A stretch of DNA of 13,301 bases from JBFMDN01 sp040753915 (GCA_040753915.1 JBFMDN010000103.1:1-13301), one strand, 5' to 3'. Numbered from the stretch's first letter, positions 1-8,524 are shown. Notes: a model not told the origin generated them from the sequence alone. Numbers and translations: made by a program.

Positions 1-20
1 GTTGACTTAACAAGGACCCC

Positions 21-89
21 GTCACCCCGGCGAAAGCCGGGGTCCATAACATATTGGAAGGACTGGATTCCGGCTTTCGCCGGAATGAC
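21..89. repeat. Head-to-head pair of short palindromic (REP-like) repeats
   Basis: Two 26-bp copies lie at 21-46 and 64-89 in inverted orientation, separated by 17 bp; they match at 22 of 26 positions. Each copy is a hairpin by itself. The left one has an 8-bp perfect stem (24-31 with 36-43) closed by GAAA, and the right one an 8-bp perfect stem (67-74 with 79-86) closed by TTTC. Where the copies differ (CCCC/GGGG against TTCC/GGAA in the stem), both arms change together, so pairing is kept. This resembles dispersed intergenic hairpin repeats with a CCGGCGAAAGCCGG core, which I know from proteobacterial genomes. The pair lies 120 bp downstream of the end of the glycosyltransferase gene and could help end its transcription or protect the mRNA, but there is no T-run, so that role is inference. 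Confidence 0.8.
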
Positions 90-208
90 GAACAATTGGC
101 CGTTCCACTTCTAACTTAACGCCTATGGAGGGTCAGGGTGAGGGGGTGTGCCACGATTATCACGGACTGCCGGCTTTTGAGACACTTTCGGACGACCGTT
201 CTACCGGG

Positions 209-1804
209 TCACTGGTAATCGGAATAGAAGAGGGACCGAGGACCGAGTCTTCTGGGGGAGAAAGGATCGAACCGATAGCCGCGGTACACATATATCTCTC
301 GGATTGGCTCCCCGTGATACCGTACCGAGAAGGGTTCCAGAGCTTCAACCCGCTCGAAATGCTCGTAGATCGAGGCCCCTGCAGCGGATGAGGGTTTGAG
401 AGGCCGGGAGGACACATAGAGTATGGTCTGGCCTGCGAGGTTGTCCAAGGAAGGCTCCCACACGTCGAATTGGGTCGGCCTCTTCCACGGCGCAAGGTAC
501 CGGACGCTCGGGTTACCAGGCACGTTGAATTCCAGGACAGCGCACAACTGATAACTATCTCCGGCTATGATATCGCCTGGTTGCCTCAGCTTGCTCACGT
601 GGAGGCCAAGCTGGTTCCACCCTCTCGTTTCCCAGATGATTCTGTCGTCCTTGCCAAGCTCCCGCTCAACAGATGCGGGAAGCAGCCCCATCCACGCATG
701 GATGACTGCCAATGCGGCAGGGACCACGGCCAGAGCAATCCCCCATTTCACGTATCGGCCACGGAAAATCTTCCAAGTCTCTCTTCTGGGGTCATTTCCG
801 GCACCCGCTATCACTTCCACCATGAGGATAATTGCGGACATGTACCCCATGAATGACCAGTTGGCCTCCACATGCCCCCTGAACGCTTGGATACCGAAGA
901 GCAGGAGAGGAAAGGAAAAGCTGAGGAGGAGAGTTTCTTCCGGATTAGGGCTTTTCATGTTGCGCACCAGTGAGGTACAACACGCTGCCAGAAGGGCTAA
1001 GTAGAGCAGCGGAGACACGAGGGCGAATTGCGCGGCATGATATCCGATTCCGTCCAGGATGCGCCGGGTGACAGAAACCGACCCAGACCCGATGAACAGA
1101 ATGTGGTGGAGAGAAGCCCAGTCATGGACTACATTCCACCACAGGATTGGTAAGGTAAACACGACAGCGACGGCGACGCCGAGCCATGGCTCCCTGGTCA
1201 AGAGCAATCCGCGGAGCTCCCTGTTCCAGAGGAGAAACAGCAGCAGCGCCAGGAGAACAAGCACCCCTGTGTATTTACTCTGTATGGAAAGTCCCGCGGC
1301 GAGTCCCGCGACGAGGAGCCATTTGGAATTGCGGGATCTCACGAAATGCGCGGCTGCCCAGAGGGTCGTCATCCAAAACAGGATGAGCGCATTGTCGTGG
1401 ATTGCCGCGGAGCCTCCGAGCAGAGCCACTGGAGTCAAGTTGAACATCAATGCTGCGATAAGAGCGTTTCTTCTATTCTTAAACAAGAGGTGGCTCACCC
1501 GGTACACAAGGAAAGTCGTAATACCGGAAATCACGAGGAAGGGGAACCGAACGGAAAATGGTGTGTTTTCCCCAAAGAGCGCGGTGGACAGGCGAATCAG
1601 GTACGCGACCATGCCAGAATTGTCGAAGTACGACCAATCCAGGCGGCGAGACCACGTCCAATAGCTGCATTCATCGGGAATCAGGTTGACGTGGATGGTA
1701 AAGACGATGCGCCAGAGAAAAACGGCGGTCAATCCCAGGAGAAGCCAGACCACCTGCAGGCGGGATTGTGATAGACTGGGCTCTTCGAGTGGTTCCTGCG
1801 ACAT
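209..1804 (-). CDS. Glycosyltransferase family 39 (GT-C fold), multi-pass membrane protein
   Basis: The 531-residue product is an integral membrane GT-C enzyme. Such proteins transfer a sugar from a polyprenyl-phosphate donor to an acceptor outside the cytoplasmic membrane (PMT/ArnT group). Visible signs are a first membrane segment at about residues 18-36, followed at once by the family signature PDECSYW (43-49) with D44/E45 in the position of the donor-binding acidic pair, and then LDWSYFD (55-61), the ArnT-like 'hLDWgYfD' motif. About ten hydrophobic segments follow, up to roughly residue 380, and then a soluble C-terminal domain of about 150 residues. Length fits the family. I chose the ATG at 1804 because it leaves a short cytoplasmic N-tail; an in-frame ATG at 1855 would add 17 residues. 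Neither start has a visible Shine-Dalgarno site. The gene is divergent from addB. Donor and acceptor cannot be told from sequence: it could serve lipid A, polysaccharide or protein glycosylation. Confidence 0.85.
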   Translation of the reverse strand: MSQEPLEEPSLSQSRLQVVWLLLGLTAVFLWRIVFTIHVNLIPDECSYWTWSRRLDWSYFDNSGMVAYLIRLSTALFGENTPFSVRFPFLVISGITTFLVYRVSHLLFKNRRNALIAALMFNLTPVALLGGSAAIHDNALILFWMTTLWAAAHFVRSRNSKWLLVAGLAAGLSIQSKYTGVLVLLALLLFLLWNRELRGLLLTREPWLGVAVAVVFTLPILWWNVVHDWASLHHILFIGSGSVSVTRRILDGIGYHAAQFALVSPLLYLALLAACCTSLVRNMKSPNPEETLLLSFSFPLLLFGIQAFRGHVEANWSFMGYMSAIILMVEVIAGAGNDPRRETWKIFRGRYVKWGIALAVVPAALAVIHAWMGLLPASVERELGKDDRIIWETRGWNQLGLHVSKLRQPGDIIAGDSYQLCAVLEFNVPGNPSVRYLAPWKRPTQFDVWEPSLDNLAGQTILYVSSRPLKPSSAAGASIYEHFERVEALEPFSVRYHGEPIREIYVYRGYRFDPFSPRRLGPRSLFYSDYQ

Positions 1805-1810
1805 CCAGGC

Positions 1811-1843
1811 ATTATACAACAATTCGTCCCACGCGGGACAATT
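1811..1843 (-). promoter_or_regulatory. Candidate promoter with imperfect palindrome in front of the glycosyltransferase
   Basis: Read on the minus strand there is a perfect TATAAT (complement of 1811-1816) and, 19 bp upstream, TTGTCC (complement of 1836-1841), a 4/6 match to the -35 box with a longer spacer than ideal. Most of the spacer is a palindrome: arms AATTCGTCCC (1821-1830) and GGGACAATT (1835-1843) around ACGC, broken only by one unpaired base. A palindrome between the -35 and -10 boxes is a usual place for a repressor site. The -10 box ends seven bases before the ATG at 1804, so a transcript from it would be almost or fully leaderless, which would fit the lack of a ribosome binding site. 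If the real start is the ATG at 1855, these bases are coding instead. Confidence 0.35.
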
Positions 1844-1930
1844 GAAGCATCCCATGGCGAAGATCAGTGAAGAAGCCTTATCCTGGCAAGGCGGGGATCG
1901 ACAAAGATTGCATCTACTCGGATTGCGATC

Positions 1931-1937
1931 GAGGAGG
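1931..1937 (+). promoter_or_regulatory. Ribosome binding site of addB
   Basis: GAGGAGG lies six bases before the GTG at 1944 and decides for that start. The nearby ATG at 1940 is out of frame with the long reading frame. Confidence 0.75.
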
Positions 1938-1943
1938 CGATGA

Positions 1944-4900
1944 GTGAATCAATTCTTGCATGCGCTGGCAGATGTCTGCAGTAGTCACGTTACCGACGAG
2001 AAATGGCTGCTTGCTCCATCGTTACGCATCGGCCACCAGTGGCTGGATCAGCTCACATTACATGGGGTTGCTCCGCTCAACGTCCGAGTGAAAACCCTCA
2101 AGGGTATGGTCCTCGATCTGGCCGGTCCTGCCATGAGTATACAGGGAGTTGAGCTCGTCCCTGATTCCGGATGCCTCGTGATAATGGACCGGATCGTTCA
2201 AAGGCTCAGGCAGGATCCTTCCCGTTACTTCTCTGCGGTACCGGAAGGCCCGTCACTTGCGGACGCGATGTTTCGAGCAGTACGAGCGCTGCAAATGGCG
2301 GGGCTAACCGCTGGCGATGTCCGGGTGGAGTCGTTCGAGCCTCCAGACAAGGGTGCGGACGTTCTCTTTGCCATGACCCAGTATGACAAGGAATTGAAAG
2401 CACGGAATCTCATGGATTACCCGGGTGTGCTCAAGATCGCTGTCCGCAGTGTTTCCGAGGCAGCGCACCTCATGTCTGGCCGCGTTCGTGTTCTCATTCC
2501 TGAAGACGTGGAGCTCGATGGCATGGAAAAGGCGTTAGTCGAGGCTCTGCCTTCATCGACGTGCCATTGGCTCGCGGTGGATGCTATTCCTGATGACCAC
2601 TCTGTTCCCGGTGGAACCAATGAGACTGACGCAGAGCTCCTCAAATGGGTGCTTGCTCCCGCAGAAGCGCCTCCCGCATTGTCAGACGGCACAGCCGAGA
2701 TTTTTGCCGCAGTGGGCGAATGCAACGAAGTCCGTGAAGTCCTGCGCCGATGCCTGTCGAGAGGCTTCAGGCTCGATGAGGTCGAAATTCTCCATACGGA
2801 TCCAGTCACGTACGTTCCATTGATCTACGAGACTATGGCTCGGGTGTGGGACGAACACGAATCCGATGCATCGGCGTTGCCTGTAACCTTCGCGGAGGGG
2901 ATCCCAGCCCGCTACTCTCGGCCGGGCCGAGCACTCAAGGCATGGATAGAGTGGATACGTAGCGGATATCCCCAAGACATCCTTGCTCGAATGCTGCACG
3001 ACGGGCTCCTGGAAATCCCTGCAGCAGGGGATGATGTTCGGTCGGAAGCTTTGGCTAACGTAATCCGAGAGATCCCAATAGGCCTCGGTCGAGGCCGATA
3101 CCTGCGCAAGCTGGAAGAGACCATTGGTGAGCTGGAGCGCAGCGGAAGCTCTTCGGACAGGAACATTGCGACGCCTGAAGCTGGCCTCAGCGACGGGGAG
3201 CGCATGGAAGCGGCTCGTACTGTCCGTGTCCTTGTACAGGGATTGCTCGCATTGACGCCGGACGGAGATGTCTCGGACGCTGAGTGGCTGGAAGCGGCTG
3301 AGATGTTCCTCAGGGATTTTGCCAGGAGCAGGAACGAAATGGACAATTACTCCGTCCAGGCGCTGCTGGATAGAGTGGTGGATATGGCCCGGTGGGTGGC
3401 CATGGATGATGAACCATTGGGGCTCGACGTTTTGCAGTGGCTCGCGGATCTTCCTCACGAAGTCCGCGTGAGAGGGAGCTCACCGAGACCAGGCTGTCTG
3501 CACGTAGCGCATGTGCTCTCGGGCGGCCACTCAGGCAGGAAGCATACCTTTGTCGTGGGACTGGACGACGGCCGATTTCCCGGAACAGGACTTAATGACC
3601 CGTTGCTGCTCGATTCGGAAAAAGTGAATCTGTCTGACGAGCTCCCGAAAGCCTCAGCTCGGCCAAGAAGCCAAATGGTGAAGGTCGCCCGATTGTTGGG
3701 CAGGCTCCGAGGAACGACGACGCTCAGTTTTTCATGCCTCGACTTGCGAGACGACCGGGCGACGTTTCCGTCACCCCTTTTGTTCTCGGCTTACCGCATC
3801 TTGTCAAACGAACGGGAAGGATCTCAGGGGGACATGATGCGCTGGCTCGGTCAGCCGGCGTCGTTCGCTCCGGACAGCGAGGTCGCGTGCCTTGACGAGA
3901 CGGAGTGGTGGCTTGCCGCTTTAGCCGGCAGAGACGCTCCCAATGGTCTGGATGTGGTAGGTGTACGATTTCCCCATCTCAGACGGGGGCTCGAGGCAGC
4001 GGCAATGCGAGAAGGCAGCGAATTCACGGTATACGACGGGCTGATTCTCGATTTTCCTCAGAAGCTCAATCCTTTCTCCCCGGCAGGACCTGTCGTGTCA
4101 TCGAGCCGCCTGGAGACCATCGGAGCTTGTCCGCTTTCTTATTACTTCAAGTATGTGCTTCGGTTAGAGCCCCCCGAAGAGTATACCGCCGATCCAGACA
4201 CGTGGCTAGATCCTCTTCAATTCGGTGAGTTGCTTCACGCGGTCTTCTACGATTTCATGGTTCGCCTTCTGGATGCGGGAGAGCTCCCCGATTTCTTCAG
4301 CCACCAGGCAATGCTCCTTGAGATCCTCGATGAGAAGATTGCCCTTTACACGGACATGTACCCTCCCGCGGGCGCAAGCGGGTATCGAAGGCAGACGGAC
4401 CTGCTCACCCAGGCGGCTCTCATCTTCCTGGTGGAGGAAGAGCTGCATTGCAGGGAAAGCAAGCCCCGCTTCCTCGAGGTGTCCATCGGTATGGGTCCCC
4501 ACGAGCGTGGCAGCGCACTGGACCAGCCGAAGCCTGTGAAGGTGGACCTTTCCTCCGGACGTGCTGTCAAGGCCAGGGCTCGAATCGACCGCATCGATGA
4601 GCTCCGCGGCACGACAGATCCAATGTATGTTCTGTGGGATTACAAGACCGGATCGATCCGAAAGTATCAGGAGGCGGATCCGTACAGACAAGGTAGGTCA
4701 GTCCAGCATTGCCTGTATACGGAAATCGCTCGGCAGATTCTCAAGAAACGAATCTCCCCCAAAGCAACAGTCCTGCATTTCGGCTATTTTTTCCCGGGGA
4801 GCAGGAGCCGGGGTGTTCGCATACTGCGACGACCGGAGGACAGAGAAGAAGGGCTTCGGATCATAGAGAATCTCTGTAAGCTGGTTGCGGACGGCTGCTT

Positions 4901-5060
4901 TCCGGCCACTGACAATGCCGAGGACTGTACGTTTTGCCCATACGCGATCATTTGCGGAGATGTGGAAGCCGTAGCCGCTGCGTCGCGCAGGAAGCTCGAC
5001 CACTCCGACAACGGTGTTCTCAATCCATTCAGGGAGCTTAGAAACAGTGACAGCCGCTAA
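1944..5060 (+). CDS. addB: AddB-type helicase-nuclease subunit with Fe-S cluster (PD-(D/E)XK nuclease)
   Basis: This 1038-residue protein is the AddB (RexB-like) partner of the AddAB complex, which processes double-strand DNA breaks for RecA-dependent repair. The helicase-like core is seen around residues 520-546 (HVLSGG, then VVGLDDGRFP). The C-terminal nuclease carries GELLH (H765), RIDRID (D882) and WDYKTG (D899, K901), the H-D-DxK set of the RecB nuclease family. Four cysteines frame it: C729 in GACPLSYYF, and C995, C998 and C1004 in CTFCPYAIIC. That C...CX2CX5C pattern is the 4Fe-4S ligand set known from AddB. The N-terminus has no GxxGxGKT Walker A box, unlike Bacillus subtilis AddB, so this subunit probably does not hydrolyse ATP. 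Length is within the family range. The GTG start follows a strong ribosome binding site. It overlaps addA by 14 bp, as expected for translationally coupled partners. Confidence 0.87.
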   Translation: MNQFLHALADVCSSHVTDEKWLLAPSLRIGHQWLDQLTLHGVAPLNVRVKTLKGMVLDLAGPAMSIQGVELVPDSGCLVIMDRIVQRLRQDPSRYFSAVPEGPSLADAMFRAVRALQMAGLTAGDVRVESFEPPDKGADVLFAMTQYDKELKARNLMDYPGVLKIAVRSVSEAAHLMSGRVRVLIPEDVELDGMEKALVEALPSSTCHWLAVDAIPDDHSVPGGTNETDAELLKWVLAPAEAPPALSDGTAEIFAAVGECNEVREVLRRCLSRGFRLDEVEILHTDPVTYVPLIYETMARVWDEHESDASALPVTFAEGIPARYSRPGRALKAWIEWIRSGYPQDILARMLHDGLLEIPAAGDDVRSEALANVIREIPIGLGRGRYLRKLEETIGELERSGSSSDRNIATPEAGLSDGERMEAARTVRVLVQGLLALTPDGDVSDAEWLEAAEMFLRDFARSRNEMDNYSVQALLDRVVDMARWVAMDDEPLGLDVLQWLADLPHEVRVRGSSPRPGCLHVAHVLSGGHSGRKHTFVVGLDDGRFPGTGLNDPLLLDSEKVNLSDELPKASARPRSQMVKVARLLGRLRGTTTLSFSCLDLRDDRATFPSPLLFSAYRILSNEREGSQGDMMRWLGQPASFAPDSEVACLDETEWWLAALAGRDAPNGLDVVGVRFPHLRRGLEAAAMREGSEFTVYDGLILDFPQKLNPFSPAGPVVSSSRLETIGACPLSYYFKYVLRLEPPEEYTADPDTWLDPLQFGELLHAVFYDFMVRLLDAGELPDFFSHQAMLLEILDEKIALYTDMYPPAGASGYRRQTDLLTQAALIFLVEEELHCRESKPRFLEVSIGMGPHERGSALDQPKPVKVDLSSGRAVKARARIDRIDELRGTTDPMYVLWDYKTGSIRKYQEADPYRQGRSVQHCLYTEIARQILKKRISPKATVLHFGYFFPGSRSRGVRILRRPEDREEGLRIIENLCKLVADGCFPATDNAEDCTFCPYAIICGDVEAVAAASRRKLDHSDNGVLNPFRELRNSDSR
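5031..5036 (+). promoter_or_regulatory. Ribosome binding site supporting the addA start at 5047
   Basis: AGGGAG lies inside the end of addB, ten bases before the GTG at 5047. An in-frame GTG at 5014 has no comparable site, so 5047 is preferred. Confidence 0.55.
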
Positions 5061-8000
5061 CTCGCTCGCAATTGAGGACCAGGACCAACGGAGGATCATC
5101 CTCGAGGATCTGGACAGTACCATTCTCGTTGAAGCTGCCGCGGGAACGGGAAAGACCACGAGCATGGTCGGCCGCATGGTGAATCTCTTGGCCGTGGGGA
5201 AATGCTCCGTGGAAACCCTTGCGGCCGTAACGTTCACCCGAAAAGCTGCGGCAGAGCTACGCTCCCGCTTTCAGGTGGAGCTGGAGAAAGCCCAGCAGAA
5301 TCGCGATGCGCTCAAGCGAAGTAGGCTGGCTGCCGCGTTATCAGGGTTGGAGAGCTGCTTCATAGGAACGATACATTCCCTTTGCGGACGGATGCTCCGG
5401 GAAAGACCCGTTGAAGCGGGCGTAGACATGGATTTCCAGGAGATCGATGAGGAAGAAGACTCGGCCTTGCGGGAGCGAGCATGGCACAGCTACGTGGCAG
5501 GTATGTACGAAAGGCGTGATCCCGTTCTCGGCGAGCTCGAGGCCCTTGGCGTGGAGCTCGGCCAACTGAGAAATGTATTCATGGAGCTTGCAGATTTTCC
5601 CGATGTGGAAGAATGGCCCGCTCCTGCCCTTCCCTGCCCCGAAATCGGGCCTGCAGTAGCGGAGTTGGAAAAGTACGTAAGTCATATGGAGAAGCTCGCT
5701 CCTTCACTTCCGGAGGATCCCGGAAATTGCAAGCTCATTCCCCAATATCGCAGGATCCCGCTCCTGTTCAGGCAAGCCAAGAAACGGAACCGTGTTCCAG
5801 ATTTTATGGAGGTTTTCGCCGAATTCACGGAGGCGAAACCGGTCAAGAAGAACTGGCCGGGCAAAGCCCTTCAGGCGAACGCAGAGAGCGAAAAGTGGGA
5901 AGAATTCAGGACTGTCTATGCGGAACCTCTTGTACAGGCATGGAAGGAACACAGGTACGAACCTCTCCTCAGGGCAGTGCGACCTGCCCTTGATGTGTAT
6001 GACGCCCTGAGGGCACGAGAGGGGAAACTCAATTATCAGGATCTTCTCATGAAATCAGCCGCCCTTCTCAGGGATGCTTCCCACGAGACCGTGCGCCGGC
6101 ACTTCCGACGTCGATTCACCCACGTGCTCGTTGACGAGTTTCAGGATACGGACCCGGTGCAGGCAGAAGTCATCATGCTCCTGACCGCTGGGGACATCAA
6201 AGAAAGGGACTGGCGTAAATGCGTGCCTGTACCGGGGTCCTTGTTTGTGGTGGGAGATCCGAAACAATCCATCTACCGATTTCGCCGGGCTGACATCGTC
6301 ACGTACAACCTTGTCAAGCGGATAATCGAAAACAACGGCGGCAGGGTGGTACATCTCACGACCAACTTCAGGACAACCACAGACCTCGCTCACTGGGTGA
6401 ATAGGACATTTGAGGAACAATTCGGCAAGTTTCCTCCGGAATGCTCGCCCGAATATGTAAGCCTTCAAGCTATTCGTGAGGGTGGAAGGGGTGAAGATCT
6501 TTCCGGTCTTCGGTCATTACCCATTCCTAAGGAATTTTCGAACAAGCAGATGATCACGGAGTACGAATCGGGTGTGGTGGCTTCAGTCATCCGGAAGGCC
6601 TTAGACTCGGGGGAACCGGTACTTAGGACCGATTCGGAGAAGGCTGCACAGATCCCTCCAGAAGCCAGGCCGGGCGATTTTCTTGTGATTACCCGCACCA
6701 AGCAGAACCTCAGCACATACAGCCGAAAGCTGCAAGAGCTTGGGGTTCCCCATCAGGTGACAGGCGGAAAGGCCCTGAACCAGATCCGAGAACTGAGATT
6801 ACTCGAAACATGCCTGTCAGCCGTATTGCGGCCAGAGGACCCGGTCGCGCTGGTGGCTGTCTTACGCGGCAACTTGTTCGGGATCAGCGACAACGATCTC
6901 TTCGCGTACAAGGAAGCCGGGGGTTCCTTTTCCTTTTATTCAGCCATTCCTGCAGAATTGCCTCCTGCAGTCGCAGAACTGTACCGAGACGCGTTTGATC
7001 GACTGAAGCAGTACGAGCTCTGGCTGAAGAGGCTTCCCGCTGTCTCAGCCATTGAGCGAATAGCGGGCGATCTCGGACTACCGGCACTCGCATCTGCGGG
7101 CCGCGGTGGCGACATCCTGGCGGGCAGTTTCGCTAAAGCAATAGAGCTCATTCGTGGAATTGAGGCGGAAACGTGGTCTCTTCTGGATCTTGTGAAGTAC
7201 ATGAAAAGGCTCGTGAACGAAGACGAAGCTCATGATTCGATTTCCGCCCGTGCCCATGGAGAAGCCGTTGTCCGCCTCATGAACCTTCACAAGGTCAAGG
7301 GGCTCGAAGCACCGGTGGTATTCCTCGCAGACCCTACCGGAAAAAACAAGCGTGCCCCGCGCATGCACGTGGATAGATCAGGCGGCGTGGTGAGAGGGTA
7401 CCTCGCCGTGTACGGACCTCCAAATGCGGGAGGCCGGGATGTCCTTCTCGCTCAGCCCCCTGGCTGGAAAGAGCTGGAGGCTGCCGAAGCCCAGTTCCTC
7501 GAAGCCGAAGAGCTTCGCCTGCTCTACGTGGCGGCTACGAGAGCGGGATGCGGGCTGACCGTGTCCATGCGCGAGAGCAAGGCTCACTACAGCCCGTGGG
7601 CATTCTTTCATAAGCCTCTCGCCAAAGCTCGCCCTCGGCAAGGCGCCAGCCTGGAAGTACCCCAGTCCGCGAAAGGATCGCCCATATCTACGAACGCCGC
7701 GTTGGAGGCCCATGAAGCAATTGCAACGCGATGGAGCACGTCCCTCGAAAAGACGTATGATTCCGTTTCCGTCAAGGCTCTTTCCGTGAGAAAAGGTAGG
7801 TTCACGGTCTCTCAGGGAGAACACGGCACTGAATGGGGGACGATCCTTCACACATTGCTGGAAGCCGCTATGATCGACCCGGATGTGGACTTGAAGGCCC
7901 TGGCAGCAGCCGCTCTCGTCGAGCTCGGTCTCAGCACCGACTTGGCCGAGGAAGCAATCGGCGAAGTCCATGCAGTGATGCAATCGGACATCTGGCGGAG

Positions 8001-8328
8001 AGCCGCAAATGCGGAGAAGAGGCTGGTGGAAATCCCGTTTCAGCGTCGTGTCGATTCACGGGACGGGTCGCCTCCCACCATCCTCAAGGGGACCATCGAC
8101 CTGGCCTTCAAAGAGCCCGACGGATGGGTCATTGTAGACTACAAGAGCGATCGAATCTCGCCGGACAACATGACGGAGCTCGTGCAAACCTACGCTCCCC
8201 AAGTCAGCGCGTACGCTGATGCGTGGCAATTCATCACACGCGAGTCTGTCCACGAAAGGGGCCTTTACTTCACGCGTCTGCGCGAGTACGTCGTGATCAG
8301 CGGAATGAGCGAAGGAAGGGCAAAATAG
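5047..8328 (+). CDS. addA: AddA-type UvrD-family helicase-nuclease subunit
   Basis: The 1093-residue protein is the motor and second nuclease of AddAB. Superfamily 1A helicase motifs appear in order: Walker A AAGTGKTT (31-38), motif Ia AVTFTRKAAAELR, the GTIHSLCGRML segment, Walker B VDEFQDTD (D363, E364), motif III GDPKQSIYRFRRAD (403 on), motif IV TTNFRT, motif V LHKVKGLEAPVVFLAD and motif VI YVAATRA (827-833, arginine finger R832). The C-terminal RecB-family nuclease has GTILH (H935), the GTIDLAF aspartate D1018, VDYKSD (D1031, K1033) and a QVSAYADAW motif. All catalytic residues are present, so the protein should both unwind and cut DNA. Length is normal for AddA. GTG at 5047 is chosen for its ribosome binding site; GTG at 5014 would add 11 residues. 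It follows addB with overlap, and the two are surely one transcript. The complex acts on cytoplasmic DNA ends; its Chi-like regulatory sequence cannot be derived here. Confidence 0.93.
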   Translation: MTAANSLAIEDQDQRRIILEDLDSTILVEAAAGTGKTTSMVGRMVNLLAVGKCSVETLAAVTFTRKAAAELRSRFQVELEKAQQNRDALKRSRLAAALSGLESCFIGTIHSLCGRMLRERPVEAGVDMDFQEIDEEEDSALRERAWHSYVAGMYERRDPVLGELEALGVELGQLRNVFMELADFPDVEEWPAPALPCPEIGPAVAELEKYVSHMEKLAPSLPEDPGNCKLIPQYRRIPLLFRQAKKRNRVPDFMEVFAEFTEAKPVKKNWPGKALQANAESEKWEEFRTVYAEPLVQAWKEHRYEPLLRAVRPALDVYDALRAREGKLNYQDLLMKSAALLRDASHETVRRHFRRRFTHVLVDEFQDTDPVQAEVIMLLTAGDIKERDWRKCVPVPGSLFVVGDPKQSIYRFRRADIVTYNLVKRIIENNGGRVVHLTTNFRTTTDLAHWVNRTFEEQFGKFPPECSPEYVSLQAIREGGRGEDLSGLRSLPIPKEFSNKQMITEYESGVVASVIRKALDSGEPVLRTDSEKAAQIPPEARPGDFLVITRTKQNLSTYSRKLQELGVPHQVTGGKALNQIRELRLLETCLSAVLRPEDPVALVAVLRGNLFGISDNDLFAYKEAGGSFSFYSAIPAELPPAVAELYRDAFDRLKQYELWLKRLPAVSAIERIAGDLGLPALASAGRGGDILAGSFAKAIELIRGIEAETWSLLDLVKYMKRLVNEDEAHDSISARAHGEAVVRLMNLHKVKGLEAPVVFLADPTGKNKRAPRMHVDRSGGVVRGYLAVYGPPNAGGRDVLLAQPPGWKELEAAEAQFLEAEELRLLYVAATRAGCGLTVSMRESKAHYSPWAFFHKPLAKARPRQGASLEVPQSAKGSPISTNAALEAHEAIATRWSTSLEKTYDSVSVKALSVRKGRFTVSQGEHGTEWGTILHTLLEAAMIDPDVDLKALAAAALVELGLSTDLAEEAIGEVHAVMQSDIWRRAANAEKRLVEIPFQRRVDSRDGSPPTILKGTIDLAFKEPDGWVIVDYKSDRISPDNMTELVQTYAPQVSAYADAWQFITRESVHERGLYFTRLREYVVISGMSEGRAK

Positions 8329-8370
8329 TTGGTGTAACCGGAAGCGGTGCTGTCCTGCGACACGCAAGAC

Positions 8371-8380
8371 TGAGATCTCA
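8371..8380. repeat. 10-bp perfect palindrome in the convergent gap
   Basis: TGAGATCTCA equals its own reverse complement. It is the first of several inverted repeats between the ends of addA and the hydroxylase gene. It is short enough to be chance on its own. Confidence 0.4.
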
Positions 8381-8398
8381 TCTGCCTGGCTGGTGTGA

Positions 8399-8424
8399 TT
8401 GCTTCGTCTCGCGGAACGAAGCAA
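8399..8424. terminator. Hairpin with 9-bp perfect stem after addA (possible terminator)
   Basis: TTGCTTCGT (8399-8407) pairs without mismatch to ACGAAGCAA (8416-8424) around an 8-base loop. It lies 70 bp after the addA stop in a gap between converging genes, where terminators are expected. No T-run follows on either strand, so it is not a textbook intrinsic terminator. Confidence 0.4.
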
Positions 8425-8450
8425 CCACGTATTGAGGCAACCGGTGGTTA

Positions 8451-8480
8451 TCCATGGCCTCGGGTCTCGAAGGCCATGGA
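8451..8480. terminator. Hairpin with 10-bp perfect stem between converging genes
   Basis: TCCATGGCCT (8451-8460) pairs perfectly to AGGCCATGGA (8471-8480) around a 10-base loop. It is the longest stem in the gap and lies 44 bp beyond the stop of the molybdopterin subunit gene (minus strand). It could end transcription from both sides, but again lacks a T-run; a protein binding site is an alternative. Confidence 0.4.
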
Positions 8481-8492
8481 GGTTGATATCGG

Positions 8493-8511
8493 CACCTGCG
8501 CCAACCAGGTG
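8493..8511. repeat. 6-bp inverted repeat next to the hydroxylase gene end
   Basis: CACCTG (8493-8498) and CAGGTG (8506-8511) flank seven bases. It lies 13 bp past the stop of the molybdopterin subunit gene. The stem is short and could be chance; it is listed because it is the third hairpin in a row. Confidence 0.35.
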
Positions 8512-8524
8512 TTAAGGACACTGC

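Noticed and set aside
1059..1664. A 201-codon open frame on the plus strand, antisense to the glycosyltransferase gene
   Set aside because: It overlaps the membrane-protein gene on the other strand and its translation is basic, without domain features; it is a shadow of the real gene.
1898..1926. A promoter for addBA with TCGACA as the -35 box
   Set aside because: The -35 match is 5 of 6, but the hexamer at the correct distance (GATTGC) does not resemble a -10 box. The promoter of addBA stays undetermined.
2682..3458. A 258-codon open frame on the minus strand, antisense to addB
   Set aside because: It is fully inside a well-supported gene, has no recognisable domain and an improbable composition; long antisense frames are common in high-GC coding DNA.
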